The notes under the pieces are model-generated. The model saw only the letters and a list, made by a program, of their open reading frames with translations. It searched no databases and was not told the origin of the DNA. DNA of 64,000 nucleotides from Spongospora subterranea f. sp. subterranea. Lineage: Eukaryota; Endomyxa: Phytomyxea; Phytomyxea; Plasmodiophorida. The translations under genes and the position numbers were made by a program. Shown one piece after another: positions 47,096 through 59,654 of the stretch. The first letter of the stretch is position 1; every line of letters starts with the position of its first letter. The stretch spans positions 406,257-470,256 of the forward strand of contig JAUGWO010000102.1 in the NCBI GenBank assembly GCA_049724395.1. The letters run 5' to 3'.

Positions 47096-49363
47096 ATGGT
47101 GAAGTTCGGGAAGTATTTGTCAATATCGGCGATTCCAGAATGGCACTCGCAGTATCTGAATTACAAGCAGCTGAAGAAGATTCTCAAGCAACTGAAAAAT
47201 ATAGAATCGCAATCCGCTGTCCCAGACGATAGCCTTCCCAGGAATGTTCGAGTGTTAACAGACGCAACAGGCCGAGCTTTTATGGTAAATATTAGCGACA
47301 GTCCGGTTGGCGAGGATCATGCCGCAGCACTAGGTACGCTCTTTCCTTCATAGGATTGTTTAGTCTTTGCTAACTACTGCTTTTCCATTGTGAAGATACT
47401 CTTTTGCCAGCAAACATTGACCATCGTGATATTGAACTCGTGTTTTTCCGATTCCTTGAATCAGAATTACAAAAGATTTCGCGTTTCTTCAGAGACCAAG
47501 AGGAATTTTTCTGTTCGCAAGTGGAAGCAATGACTGCCAAAGCCCACCAGAAGAGACAATCGTTGAAGAGGGATAAAAAATTTCATGGGAATAAGTTTCG
47601 CCTAACTTGTCAATGGTTATTCCAAGGTCTTCAACATCTACAAAATTTTCATGTTTTGAATTACGTCGGAATCGCCAAGATTCTGAAAAAGCATGACAAG
47701 ATTTCTTCGTGGAAAACGTCGAAAGACGTTATAATGCCCGTTTTGAGCCATCCTGACCGATATCCTCCTCTTGATATTGTCTTGAAGCTCATGAAGAAAG
47801 TCCAGGTATTTGAGTCCGTTAGGTCTGGCCTCCGCTCGCTAAACTCGAATTTGTTTTCTAGGAGGAATTTGTCAGTTTATATACGGACGGGAATCACTCT
47901 GCCGGTGTTGAAATGTTGAGGATTCTACCCAAGAAAATGTCCCATGGAACATCATTTACCGCTGGCGTCACTGTCGGTTTATTGATAGCGCTGATTGGCG
48001 TCATCGCAACAATATTCCTTCTGAACCCTCGACACGAAATTCCGGATGAGTTCCTTGCAGCATTTCCCCACGTTTAGGTTTCTAATTCTACTTGTGTTCG
48101 CCCTAACTGTATGGGGCGTCGATATTGCGATATTTGCCAAGAAGCAAATCAATTATGGATTTATAATGAATGCCGATCCTAACACACTTCTACGAAGCAA
48201 CCAGATTATTCTAATTGCAGCGTCAAGTTTCGTCCTTGTTCTATCTTGCCTTACACTCTTTCTGGTCGTGACTCTCTTCTCGACTAATTCTCACGTTGAT
48301 TCTGGAGTGTTTCACCTCTGCGCGTTTGTTGCACTGTTTCTGATGATGTTTTGCCCATTCAATATTCTATTCCGCCGGACCAGAGTCTTCCTTCTGCAAA
48401 CCTTCTCATCGATCATCGTAGCGCCGTTTTCAGCAGTGCAGTTCCAGCATTTCTTTTTGGCCGATTTTTTAACATCGATGGTTCGCGTGTTTTACGACCT
48501 CAACTATGCTGTCTGCTTCTACGTCACGGGAGGGTTTCTCAGCCATTCGATGGAAATGTGCACCCATTCGGTATCCGTTGGTCGATGGGTCCTCGCTTTT
48601 CTGCCATACTGGTGGCGTTTTGCCCAATGCCTTCGACGCTATATGGACACCAAGCAATCGTTTCCCCATCTTGCGAACGCTGGCAAGTATGCTGCCGCCT
48701 TAATGGTCACCTTTTTCTCACTTCTTTGTAGGTCTCCAGCCCCTCTGTTTATTTCTCAGTAGTTCCTAACCTGATATACAGCTGATTCATATAAAGGGAA
48801 TACCAGCTTGCTGATCATCTGGATTGCTGTTGCCATTGTAGGCACTGCTTTTTCTTTTGGCTGGGATGTTCTCATGGATTGGGGTTTGGCTGAAAAAGGG
48901 AGTCCACATTTCTTTCTTAGGTCCAAACTGTTGTTTTCGCCTTGGGTAATATTTGATAATCGTTTCATGAAGCGATATCCTTAACGTTTTAGCGTTATAG
49001 GTTTATTATTTTGCAGTCATCACCAACCTACTGCTTCGTGTAACCTGGGTATTCACGATTTCGCCCAACAGTATCATTTTCGTCAACCACGAAGTGCTTC
49101 TACTAGCCCTGTCGATTGGAGAGATCTTACGGCGTGGGCAATGGGTGATTTTTCGTGTAGAAAACGAGCATCTTAATAATTGCGGTAAATTCCGGGTCGT
49201 GAATGAGATACCGATGGAGATGAGCGCACATCTTCCTCAAGCGGGGGACGACGACGAATACGAGCGTATCGACGGCACTGTCAGCACGCGCAGCAGAACG
49301 AGACCAGATGCGCTGATGTTGGAAAGAAGATCACTCTCTTTTACAGATTCAAGAAAAGATTAA
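47096..49363 (+). CDS. XPR1: SPX-EXS phosphate exporter (XPR1/SYG1/PHO1 family)
   Basis: Exports inorganic phosphate, gated by inositol pyrophosphates bound to the SPX domain. The SPX part starts MVKFGKYLSISAIPEWHSQY with the basic helix YKQLKKILKQLKNI, and continues over the intron 47334-47395 with the IELVFFRFLESELQKISRFF helix. A second basic cluster (ILKKHDK) completes the inositol-phosphate site. After the intron 47806-47861 come the membrane helices (VGLLIALIGVIATIFLL and others). The EXS domain has MDTKQSFPHLANAGKYAAAL, SFGWDVLMDWGL, VYYFAVITNLLLRVTW, LRRGQWVIFRVENEH and LNNCGKFR. The frame changes once near 48060, at FLAAFPHV to FRFLILLVF, with no ordinary intron, probably a one-base assembly error. 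The C-terminal tail is acidic, then Arg/Ser-rich. Confidence 0.92.
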
Positions 49364-49853
49364 TTTTGTGTCAGTCAATATCCACTGTATATTTATCAAA
49401 TGACCTGTTTCATAAACACTATATATTCTGCGATTTCGTCAATATCAAGTAAATACTACTTTTCATCCACCATCATGTTGTTGCGCAGTACGCTAAGATC
49501 GGCAGCGCAGCTATGTCGACAACCATGGTTGGAACTTCTTCATCAGGCGATGTCAAACTTTGCGGATGATCAACCCAGATGAGCAATTTGGGGCCAGCCT
49601 TTGTTGAGTTGGAAATTGTCAGAAAGTTGGCCCTCATCTCCAGTTGTCCGTGACGGGTCTATTTCGTTTCGACCTACGTTTCTGCACATTGCCGTGTATC
49701 GGGAGGGAGTCAGGTGACCCCGCTGGTTCAGTGCACTATTCACTCTCAATCGGTTCATCGTATGCATTAGGATTGCGGCTCGGGGTGGACGATTTGCTGC
49801 ACCACACCTCGGCAACGGTGACGTTCGCGGGAGTCGACATCGCCCCGTTCATC
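49364..49853. other. Spacer between XPR1 and Nup155
   Basis: About 490 bp. The frame before the chosen Nup155 ATG stays open back to about 49644, so a non-ATG or spliced upstream start cannot be excluded. No other gene is seen. Confidence 0.35.
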
Positions 49854-52800
49854 ATGTTCCCGTCATCCACACCTGACGACTTACCGCAATTATCACAAGC
49901 CACTGAGAAACTGGCACAATCTTTTCTCTCAGATGAACAGAAACAGGTGAAACTTGACAACTATGTTTATCAGGTAAATTCATCGTTTGCGTTTTCAACG
50001 GAATCTACCCAGTTATTGTTCGGTTGCGTTGTAGGGTGCAGCGATGCACTGCGAACGGTATGCCTATCTGCCGCAAACAATTCTGGATCAGTATGATCGT
50101 ACGTTGATGCAGCGCCGAACAAATCTCAGACTGCTGACTGTTTCGGCTCAGGTCTTGAATGCAAAAGCTTTCTTGGCATTCTTCCCGAAATCAATAGAGT
50201 TTACATCACCATTGACAATAGGTTGTTTCTGTTCAACTATAACGACGGGTCTGTATTCCAACAGACTGGGTCTAGTTTGCCCTGATTTCATGTTTAGGTC
50301 GGTGTATGCTTATGATGATTTTGATCAAATCATAATCAGCGTAGCGTTGATAACTCCAAAACCAGGCGTCTTTATTGATGAAATCGAGTATCTGCTTGTC
50401 GTCGCTACGACATCAGAAATTGTCATCCTTGGCGTCTGCTTTGAAGGCGGTTCACAATCTGGAGATATTGAATTAAAGAAAAGTCAGTTATCGGAACTGC
50501 CCTGTCGCTGCGGTAGTGACGTTATATGTTGCAGCGTCATACTATGCTTGTTCCGATGGTGTACATATGCTAAAGATTGTCTGCACTCCTCCCCCGTCAT
50601 CGAGAATTTTTGCTGCCGGTAATAGATGTCACGAACCAATCACTGGTTTATCAACGGTGCGTAGGCAAGGATGGTCGTGTTTATGAAATTGATTATTCAC
50701 CTGGCTCGAGATGGTTTTCCAAAAAATGTCGGAAATTGAGCCACACGTCAATGTTGGTAGAACTTATCACTGAACAATTTTTGCCGTGATATTGATTTTT
50801 GAAAGGACCGATAAATTATCTGTCCTCTTTCCTGTATTTAGTCTTTTTCGTTCGACTGATCCTCTGGTGGATTTGATTGTGGATGATGTCAAGGTGCTCC
50901 CTGTATCGGCACTGCTCCTATTTTTCTTACATGTGCTCAGTGCAATCTTTACGGGTTGAGCAAATCTAGCTGTCTTTTCAAGTACGAACTAGGGACTGGA
51001 AAGTTTGATGAATGTCTAGGGCCGATCATTACTGATAGCTCAGAAATCAAACGGAGCCTTGGCGCCGACGCTGGAACTGATTTCTCTATAAGTAAGTCAA
51101 ATAATCAGAATTTTAATGTCGAACTGGAGCATGCTCCATTTGTTGAGCCGCATTCCAACTGAATGTGCTGATGATTGTTTTAGTTGGTTTATCCGTGCAT
51201 CATATGTTCCCATCCAGTGACCTATGTGTTATTACGAATCATGGTCATCGTGTTTTCCTGAAATCGACAAAGGGCGAGCCATTGGTTGTTGAATCTGTTC
51301 GTATATGCCCAAGATACATCGATGCACCAAGCTCTGGGACAATACGGAAAAAATATAAACCTTTTTTCAAGTAAAGGTATCTTGCTGTACTAGGCAGCTT
51401 CTAAATACTGAGACCTTCATTAGGCCAAAGCCCCTCTGATGTTAGATCGGCAATATACGCCAATGGGAACCTTCTTGTTGCAGATATGCGTGATCCTCAG
51501 TTTGATACGCTGATTGCGGTATCGTTGATTAAGTCAGGTGATGATTCGTTATCGGCAACGGCTTCTGGTAATACACAACCGATGACGGCATCTGCAGATG
51601 AAAATGTCGAAAGCCATACTCTCGGTATCACATTGTCAAATGTATGTCAATTTTCAGCTTATATTCGATTTCCAAGATTGTCGTGTTCACGATATTAAGG
51701 CCGCACCCATTGGTGGCTTTTTGAATAAAGCGCCTCTGGCTGCCACATTGCTTCGAAACTCGAGCTCTCAGGTCCCAATGGCTGGCTTATCGCCGCTTGC
51801 TTTTCAGCATGCGGTTCCAGCTCCTAGATTTATCGTCCTCACTGCTGCAAGGGTCATCATTTACTCATTGAACCGTCCAATTGAGCAGGTTTCAAACTTT
51901 GTGGATTTCACTGCACCGCCTAGTCAGTTGATTTTGTTATGATTTAGGTATCCGATCTGCTAAATTCCGAACATAGTAGTTCGAGTTTACTAGAATTAAT
52001 GAAGAAATTTGGGATGGTTGAATCCTGCGCTATGCTGCTGAGCATTATTTGTTGCCCAAAAGTTGTTGATTTTGACAAACCGAGTCATTCCACGAGTCAG
52101 GGAATATATATCATTCAGGTAAAAACTAATTTTCAAACACATGCGTCACCTATAACGTATTTTTTGTTCAGGATCGTCGTAACGAGGCTGCACCTGAACG
52201 CAATTTTACACATTTTGATCAGAATCAAACTGTTAGGCAGGCAGCCATTGATGCGTTTATAACTTTTGGAGGAGAGTCTTCTTTTCAAGTCAACAGTGTG
52301 CGTATTCGGCTGTTCCCTTGTTCTGTGCTGCAACTGATTGTCGTGCAATCGTGAATCAGCTCGATCACAATGTCACTTGTTCGTTTGCGCATAACTCGTT
52401 GTATCTCACCACTTCGCGGCTTCTGCGCTCGATTTGGTTCACAAGCCTGGTATTTCGAGATCAACACCAAAACGCAGTTTCGCCTACAGCCGCAGGCTCA
52501 GTCTGAATTGCTTTACTCTCTGACCAATCTTTATCGTTTCATTAGCGATTATCAACTTCCCAAGGTAAATTCGACCACCTCATCGATATTTTCTTTGCTC
52601 AGAATTTTTAGTGCCGACAAGCACAAGCTCATGATTTTGCAGCCGGCAGCGTAGAGCTAAGTTCAACGAATGCTTTGCACAAACTTATCTCGAGGACCAT
52701 CGAAGTATTAATTTTCCCTTATATTTTAATTACTATAACTTATTTATGCTAGGTATTACGTCTTTGTTTTCTGCTTTGTCAATCAGAATGCCTTCCCCAA

Positions 52801-55025
52801 ATTCTTCAAATTATGGATAACGGGGATCGCTTCACGTTAGAATCGAGTGCGTTCAAAGACATCATGGGATCGGTATTGTTTATTGACTTTCTGTTTTCTG
52901 TTTGGTTCATTGCTGCGAAGTCTCAGGGAATTAAGTGTTTGCAGAGTTTGATTCGTGCTTTCATGGAAGTTGAAGGTAATTGGGTACGCTCAAACTTTGT
53001 CGCCTCGTTGGATTTGATTTTTTTGCAGGTGGATTGTCACTCGTTGGCCTTTTACGAACGTCATGTCCTTCTTTTATCAACGCTAGTGATCTGTAGGCAG
53101 TCGCTTTCACCGACCATTTGTACTGTGACTTATCATGAACAATAGTTATTTGTTCAATGGCAATCAGCTGCTTGTAGATGCCAAATCACAAAGACTTGAA
53201 AGAAAAGCTTCGAAACTCCACCAAGATGCGTTGGAATGCTTCAAAAAGGTTTTTATTTCATGATGTTTATGATTTGCAGCACCATAAATTTGGTCTCTAG
53301 GCGTCAACTGATATCGAGTTCCCGCTTGCTTCCGTTGTGGCGAAACTGATGGTACTGCCGAGAATGTTCGTGCAGGTTATTATCTTATTCTTTGTATAGG
53401 AACGTGGACGACTTACAGATGTAGTAGAACTGTGTTTATGGCGTGCGTCGTCACTGGACCGCAGCACTTCCTCAACCGAATTTTCTAGTGAGGAGAGCAG
53501 GCTTCACATGCAATCCATCGCCTTACGACAAAAAGCTGCTTATCAGGTTGAACCCCCTTTTGTGTTGTTCTTTGTTGTCATTAACGTACCTCATACCTAG
53601 ATCATCTGTAGTTCGCTAGATGAAGCGATTTCATCAACCTCTTCGGCTTTTTCTCAGCAAGAAATCAAAGCATCTCTCGCCGCCTGCTTTCGAACATCAT
53701 TGCATTCTTTTTTGGAAAACTCCTTTTTCCCCTTCTATGCTCAAAAATTTGACTCTTCATATGATATTGAGTGTCAGCCGTTCCAAAGTTATCTCGTCAA
53801 GCATCAACAGGTGTCTATAGGAGACTGTCCATGAGATACACTCGTTTAATGTTTTGACGTAGTTCGATCGCCTTCATCAGTATATGGCTGCTCTGGAGAA
53901 GTTCGGTGACGGGGCAAGGTTTTTCGCTCAGTTGCCAAATAATATTGAACTGTCCGGGCATCACCTCAACATCAGGGATAGAATCCGGTACGTTGGTGTT
54001 GTTGGAACTGATGAAAATTTCAATTTTGCACTTTAGGTTTTTAGAAATCGCAATGGAACTAAGCCGGCATAGCAGCGTAGAAGATCACTCTCTGAAATCC
54101 GAGTTAAGGAAAGCTGTGGGAACTAGGAGAAATTCAATCACAGATAATCGGTAATCTCATCGTCGAAGAAGAAGGGAGAAATCAAGTTGCTGGAGGAGCA
54201 CCACCGGGACCAGGCTCTGGTGGCACTACAGATCTGTCTCTTTGTTTATCTCAGCTTCTATCGGGTCTGTTTTTTTCCTCAAGTGCGCCATCTGAAAGCC
54301 CTTTGACATTTTTCTAGGTGATGCACTCTATGATATCGCGTGCAGGCACAACCTGTTCGAAATGTGTCTTCGCATATTGTTCGTAGAAGATAGTCGCCAG
54401 CATCGTGACGTTGTCGCTGCATTATATTCAAATATTATTTCGTCAATTATTCAAGAAAAAGAAGGTCACAACGCTGATTGGAGGTACTTGCTGATAGTGT
54501 GGATATACATTCTTTTTAATAACATTAATTAGAATTGCGGTGAAAGAGGTCGTGTCCAGACTTGGGCGCCAATATCGTACTTCTGCGTTCATGTTCCCAG
54601 CCTCGCTAATATGCAACCTGCTCGAACAGCACAATATCACTCGGGCGGTCTCGCCTGCTGATGTAACTCCATCTTTCGTCGCTCCTCTTCTAGTGGATCT
54701 GGTTCAATATCCCGTTGACCAGTTGATCACCATATACTCTCGAATGATCGAACAGTAAGCATTCATCGGTTTCTGCTGCCCGCCTGACATTGAATTGTGT
54801 GGTAGTTGGTCTCTGACCCGAATTCCTCTTTTTGGGTCGATTCAATATATTTTGGCCCCTGCCAATGTCGATGCATTATCAGGCAGTCCCCTTCTGTATT
54901 CTCATATGGTTGCCAGTGCTGCTGATTTATGTGAATTTTGCCTCAGCTTCACTGATAATCCTTTTCGTGAACAATTCTCTCGTCTCAGGCAAATCTATTT
55001 ACAGAAGAAAAATCTGGGCATATAA
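49854..55025 (+). CDS. NUP155: Nucleoporin Nup155 (Nup157/170 family)
   Basis: Inner-ring scaffold nucleoporin with an N-terminal beta-propeller and C-terminal alpha-solenoid. The start MFPSSTPDDLPQLSQATEKL is the first in-frame ATG. Conserved propeller parts include LPQTILDQYDR joined over a 62-nt intron to LECKSFLGILPEINRVYITI, NRLFLFNYND, VYAYDDFDQIIISVALITPK, IEYLLVVATTSEIVILG and VGKDGRVYEIDYSPGSRWFS with KKCRKLSH. Later parts include PRFIVLTAARVIIYSLNRPI and the solenoid blocks FFITFGGESSF, GLALYFSIL-like exons, EVVSRLGRQYRTSAFMFPAS, VDLVQYPVDQLITIY, and HWSLTRIPLFGSIQYIL near the C-terminus. About 20 introns of 45-60 nt are present. The last about 600 bp lie in the left arm of the large inverted repeat, so that part exists twice in the window. 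Confidence 0.88.
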
Positions 55026-55111
55026 AGTACACAAAATGTTTAATTGAATTTTAATTTTGCCGATTATTAGACGATTAATGAATAAATCTGGGATCACGGC
55101 CGCTTTAGGCT

Positions 55112-56290
55112 TTAGTGCAAAGCAATCTTCCTTTGAAGAGCGGAGATCTCTTGTTGAAGAATATCTTGTTTTGAGGATTGCTGGCTGCGCCGCCAATGAT
55201 TATTACTTTGAAGATCTTCAAAGTTCTTGCAGGAGAATGGAGTCTGTGCCCGCTTCGCATTTCAATTGCTCAGTAATCGAACTGAACTCTTTTTCAAGAA
55301 ACATCGTCGTGTGTGCATCCGAAGCAAACTGAGTCTTTAAATCTTTCATGGCCAATCAGTAATCGCTCTGAACAATTCAGGCTTAAAATTACCTAATAAT
55401 GCCTTCCCACGCGAGGCAATCTTTGTTTCAGCCTTTGCAATCTTCAGTGTCAGCATTTTTTCTTTTTCACAAAGTGATAAAAATGCCCTAGACCTCAATT
55501 GGATATCTTCGTTTACATCTTTGATACAGTTGTCAATGGAAACAACAGCTTTGGCAAACTCAAGCTCTCTATCGTATTGCGACGTGTGATGCCTTTCACA
55601 TATCGACAAACTAAACGATATATCAGAACCGTTTCTCGTCATTGTTGACGATAGCATCTGTGAGGTCGGAGAGCGAGGATTAATTTCTTCGGGACTCTCA
55701 GCTGATTCGCAGAGACAGCGCTTTGATTCGATTCCACAAATAAACGAAGAGAGATCCAGTTGAGAAACAGATACATTGAACTTGTGATGAACCGGTGGAG
55801 GATTCAATGAGATCGTCTACAAGACATGCATTGATATACGAAATCGCAAAAATCCTTATCATCATACGCTAGACAATTGCCAATAAGGAAGACCAAGCGC
55901 CCAGAAACTAGAATATTTTTTTCGCCATGAAGAACATGATACTGAACAGCGGACGAACGTAGAAAGTTGTAAAAAAGGAATCAGATTCACATCAAAACAG
56001 CGCAATGCATTGCTTTCTAAGCAAACAGGTCGATATATGTTGGGCAACAGTTCGTAACCATACCGATTATTTCAAGCTGTATGCCAAGTTGGGATTGCAG
56101 GACATCTAATGCTTGTGTTACAGTTCGAGTTTTGAACCTAATCTCCGACGTATTCGCTTGCAAAATTTTGGTCTTCTCGCTTACTTCTGCAACTTCCGAA
56201 ACGACACTTGCAATTTGGCGAGTGATGGAGCGAACCTGTTTATGCAGTTTAATGCCAGTAAAAGAGACTTGATTGAAAAAAGTGGATTTG
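55112..56290 (-). CDS. Helical protein of unknown function (left-arm copy)
   Basis: Minus-strand exons form a largely coiled-coil protein. An upstream segment reads KLHKQVRSITRQIASVVSEV ... LQANTSEIRFKTRTVTQALD. The main exon from about 55810 contains SLNPPPVHHKFNVSVSQLDL and a long helix (SIDNCIKDVNEDIQLRSRAF ... KEKMLTLKIAKAETK). A 45-nt intron beginning GTTCAGAG joins FKPEL to FASDAHTTMFLEKEF, and the end reads QDILQQEISALQRKIALH before the stop at 55112. The 5' end is not resolved. The family is not recognised. This copy reads through cleanly, whereas the right-arm copy is interrupted. Confidence 0.5.
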
Positions 56291-57069
56291 AATAACAACA
56301 ATTCAAAGAAACAATGAACCGACGGTAGCACAGTATTTGGTTTGTCTGCTCTTATTAGAGCTTGACGCTTCACAGTTTCGATTATCAATGACGTGCTGTA
56401 GTTGGAAACACGATCCCACGACCTGGTCTGCAAGTAGGAACAGATCCATAACTTCCATGATCAACGCCAACAATATTGGTAGTCAACGGAAGACCAAAAA
56501 TAGTATCATGCAGTTCGCAGTCAAGTTTTGCCCAAGTCATGGACTGTGGCTCTCGGCCGAGGTAACACCAAATGTCCAATTACACAGGGCTGCGCCCGAC
56601 ACATTTGACGTGTGGTACTGTGAAATTACACCGAAATCACCAGCAGTTTAAATCAAAGAATACTCAGAATTGAAAGATCGAATCGTTTTGATGCATTAAG
56701 AAAAAATCTTTGGCCTTGTTTTTTATTTCATATAAAAGGATTCTCGGGAATATTTTGTTTTTTATTTCATATAAAAGGATTCTCGGGAATATTTTACGGT
56801 TCAATCGAAAGCAATGTTCGGATGTTCTCGAAACGCTTATCCAGCTATAGAAACGAGTGAAACTTTTTCAGATGGTGATTATCTCGATGTTCAGAAAATG
56901 GGAACATATAATGAAACAACGGAATTGCTCAAACAATACTGGGTGAGTTGACTAAATTTGTTAAATTGTTCTGAATTAAACACTATTAATATCCCATCAA
57001 TAATACTAAAATTACGGCGATGAAATTTGCGACTGATCGCCATGTTTCTTGGCTGACCCCGTTTCGATG
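56291..57069. other. Arm segment with small exons of unclear membership
   Basis: Open frames occur on both strands at 56385-56651. A short plus exon at 56811-56943 (MFGCSRNAYPAIETSETFSD...) ends in a GTGAGT-like donor. It may be the 5' exon of the plus gene that follows. The left arm has a direct duplication here of a 38-nt unit (TTTTTTATTTCATATAAAAGG...) at about 56712-56797. Confidence 0.35.
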
Positions 57070-57910
57070 ATTACATCAGGCGAGTCATTAATCCACGATC
57101 ACATCTGTTCGCAGACTTTTCTCGACAAAATTGACTGTGGCCAAACCATTTTGACCGATGATAGGTCTATAGTCATTGCAGAAGGCATCTCCAGCGATTA
57201 GTTTGAAAGAGCAATTGAAGTCAATGAATGTGACCAGTGTAGCGATGTGCTCGACATATCGTTCCGTTCAGAGAGTTTGAAAATTATCGTGGAGATGTCA
57301 GAATCACCAGACCATGCAATTGGCGCCCCAACTTTCGAGCAAACCATATTCCTTGATGATCTAGGAGTGCCTTTTATGCAGAGCCTTGCGTCAACAGGTT
57401 TTTTGTTCAAAATTTTCCTATATCTTCATGAAGATTTATCAAAATTAGGTAAACCGTTGAAAAGACGGAAAGGGAAAGCGAATGGAGGGTTGTTTCCCAT
57501 GCATACCAATGTCGGAGAACCAACGATCGTCATCGAGTTCGGGAATTCACACAACAGGATGTTGCATCGGAGTCGCCGATAAATGCCGGTCGTGGTTGTC
57601 AAGGTCAAGCGATCCGCTCAAAAAGCCGCGAATCGCTGTCGCGATAAAAGAATACAAGACTCAAGCAATGATCGATTGCATTATTTCGCGACTTGTTGAT
57701 AATGGTGACCCAATTCAATACGGTCCAGTGGTCAGGATTATGAATACCGATGAAAGGTTTGCAAAGAAAGTCGCTATTCCTGTTCGAGATCTGTATTTTT
57801 ATGTCTCATTGCCCCCTCAACTAGAGCATCTCACTAAACTAGATATTGATCTTTACGACACCCTGCTCTTTTCTCGATTAAACCACCCTCTTATCAGAAA
57901 GAGTGATTAG
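57070..57910 (+). pseudogene. Disrupted gene with PD-(D/E)XK-like motif (left-arm copy)
   Basis: Opens MITSGESLIHDHICSQTFLD and, after an in-frame TAG, continues with SFRSESLKIIVEMSESPDHA. Then comes GEPTIVIEFGNS, a frame break, and VADKCRSWLSRSSDPLKKPR, a pattern (hydrophobic-E-x-G, then a K/R..WL helix and a core strand) like Uma2/PD-(D/E)XK nucleases seen as multicopy families in fungi. The C-terminal part (IRYGP-like QYGPVVRIMNTDERF ... VRDLYFYVSLPPQLEHLTKL) is shared by all three copies in the window. Relative to the central copy, the left and right copies share one small deletion near the PTIVIEFG motif, so they come from an already disrupted ancestor. The nuclease family assignment is tentative. 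Confidence 0.5.
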
Positions 57911-57929
57911 AGGCAACGATATGTTCTAT

Positions 57930-59610
57930 TCACTTTGGCATCAAATAACGGTGCAGGGTGTCGTACAAATCAATCTTTAGAGTGGTGAGATGCTCTAATT
58001 GAGGCGGCAATGAGACATTAAAATACAGATCTCGAATTGGAATTGCGGCTTTCTTTTTAAACTTGTCATCGGTATTCATAATCCTAACCGCTGGACCGTA
58101 CCGGATTGGGTCACCATTCTCAACCCGAAGCAAAACCATGCAATCCATCATTGCTTGAGTCTGTATGCCTTGATCGCGACAGCGATTCGCGACTTTTTGA
58201 GCGGATCGCTCGACCTTAGCAGCCACGAGCGGCATTTATCGACGACTCCGATGCGATATCCTGTTGTGTGTAGCGGTTGCGAATGCCCGAACTCGATGAC
58301 AATCGTTGGTTTGCCAGATTTTTCTGATCGTCCTCTGGTGGACGTTGGGCTTATCTGCAACAGCGGAAAAGGGACCTTTGACAGGGTGGCCATTTTGAGT
58401 GTTGGCCTTGATAATTTCAATGCTCTGCAACGCTGAGGATGATCCTACGCCGCCGGCTTTATGTTCAGCCACTGGGTCATCTACAAAAAGTCTCCACATT
58501 GCACACCTGTTTCTCGGCCTGCCACTCTGAAAAGACGATTGACGCTCTTCTAATCGTTCTTTCATGAACGGCTGAACGGCGTCATCAGCACGATGTGCCC
58601 GTCTTCCATCGCCATGCTGGTGCTCGCAATCGCAAGCTAAAATCCAATTGATGATTCCGGTTTCCCTCGTGAAGGAACTTTGTTTCTGGAGTACGTCAAT
58701 GGCTCAGGTTATTGAGCGAAGGGTGCACGTTGATAAACGCTGGTTGAGAGAACTTGCCTATCTGCAGTGTTTTGAGACACGCCTCTGGCGCCCTCTTGAC
58801 AATTTCCTCAAACCGAATTCTCGATGTCAGATCAGCACGATTAGGATGTGGACGGCGATGCGAATGGTGACCGAAATGGTGGGACTCAATATATTGTTGG
58901 ATATGAACCGTTTTGAGAGTCGCATCACACGTGATGTGATCCAGACGTTCCTTGTGGCTTGGACATTCCTTGTGGCTTGGACATTGCGTATCTTTCCCAG
59001 GGGGGGGAGACCACTTCGTCTCGCTGGTCGTTCTAAAAATTTGCAGGTAGGAATGGGGCATTGGTAATTGCCCAGACACGCTTTGAATGCGTTATGCCAT
59101 TTGTCGACTTGTTACTGCCTTAACAGTGCATGGTCCAGCCTATCCCATGAACATCGCGCGGCCCGTCCTTCCGGGATTGCATATTCGAAAATGGACGTTG
59201 CCTTCCGGATACTCTAACTCTAACAAATTCTAACTTGACGGAATCGGTGCAGAAACAAAAGTACAATCTGGGGGTTTCATTGAAAATGATCCAGTCGCTG
59301 AAAAGAAAGGCGGCGGCCTAACATGGTGCTTCTCTAGCGGAGAGTCAATGGTCGACTCAGGCCGAGAAACAGGTGTGCAAGGTGGAGACTTTTTTGTAGA
59401 TGACCCAGTCGCTAAAGCCGAAGGATCACGATCCATCTCTGTCGGCGTGAATGTCGTGCCGGGGACTATGCGACTGATCAATTCATTCAGTTGCGTTTCA
59501 TTGGGTACCAGCCCTTCTGGAGCGGTCAATGCAAGCATCGCTTTGGCCATTTTGATGATGAAATGCTGAAGTTCAGACATTTCGCTAAGTTCTTTTGGGG
59601 TGTACTCCAT
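57930..59610 (-). pseudogene. Central divergent paralogue of the PD-(D/E)XK-like gene
   Basis: Minus-strand gene in the centre of the inverted repeat, tail to tail with the left-arm copy. It begins MEYTPKELSEMSELQHFIIK, has a Pro/Ser/Thr-rich segment and a helical part (FEEIVKRAPEACLKTLQIGK). It then reaches the shared core KPTIVIEFGHSQPLHTTGYR, VVDKCRSWLLRSSDPLKKSR and, in another frame, YGPAVRIMNTDDKFKKKAAI and NVSLPPQLEHLTTLKIDLYD. Identity to the arm copies is about 75-80% in protein. Several frame changes without clear introns indicate decay. A direct 18-bp-type duplication (TTCCTTGTGGCTTGGACA) occurs near 58949-58984. Confidence 0.5.
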
Positions 59611-59654
59611 GACGTGTCATTTATTGGTGAAATTGCGTCAGTGTTTGTGTTGCA

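Larger units (their letters stand above)
54442..57930 (+). repeat. Left arm of large inverted repeat
   Basis: Reverse complement of 60527-64000. The sharp inner boundary is ...GATATGTTCTATT at 57930, mirrored by AATAGAACATATC starting at 60527. The outer limit of 54442 is only the mirror of the window edge; the true arm may be longer. The arm is 3489 bp against 3474 on the right. It holds the 3' part of Nup155, a helical-protein gene and a disrupted PD-(D/E)XK-like gene. Confidence 0.95.
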
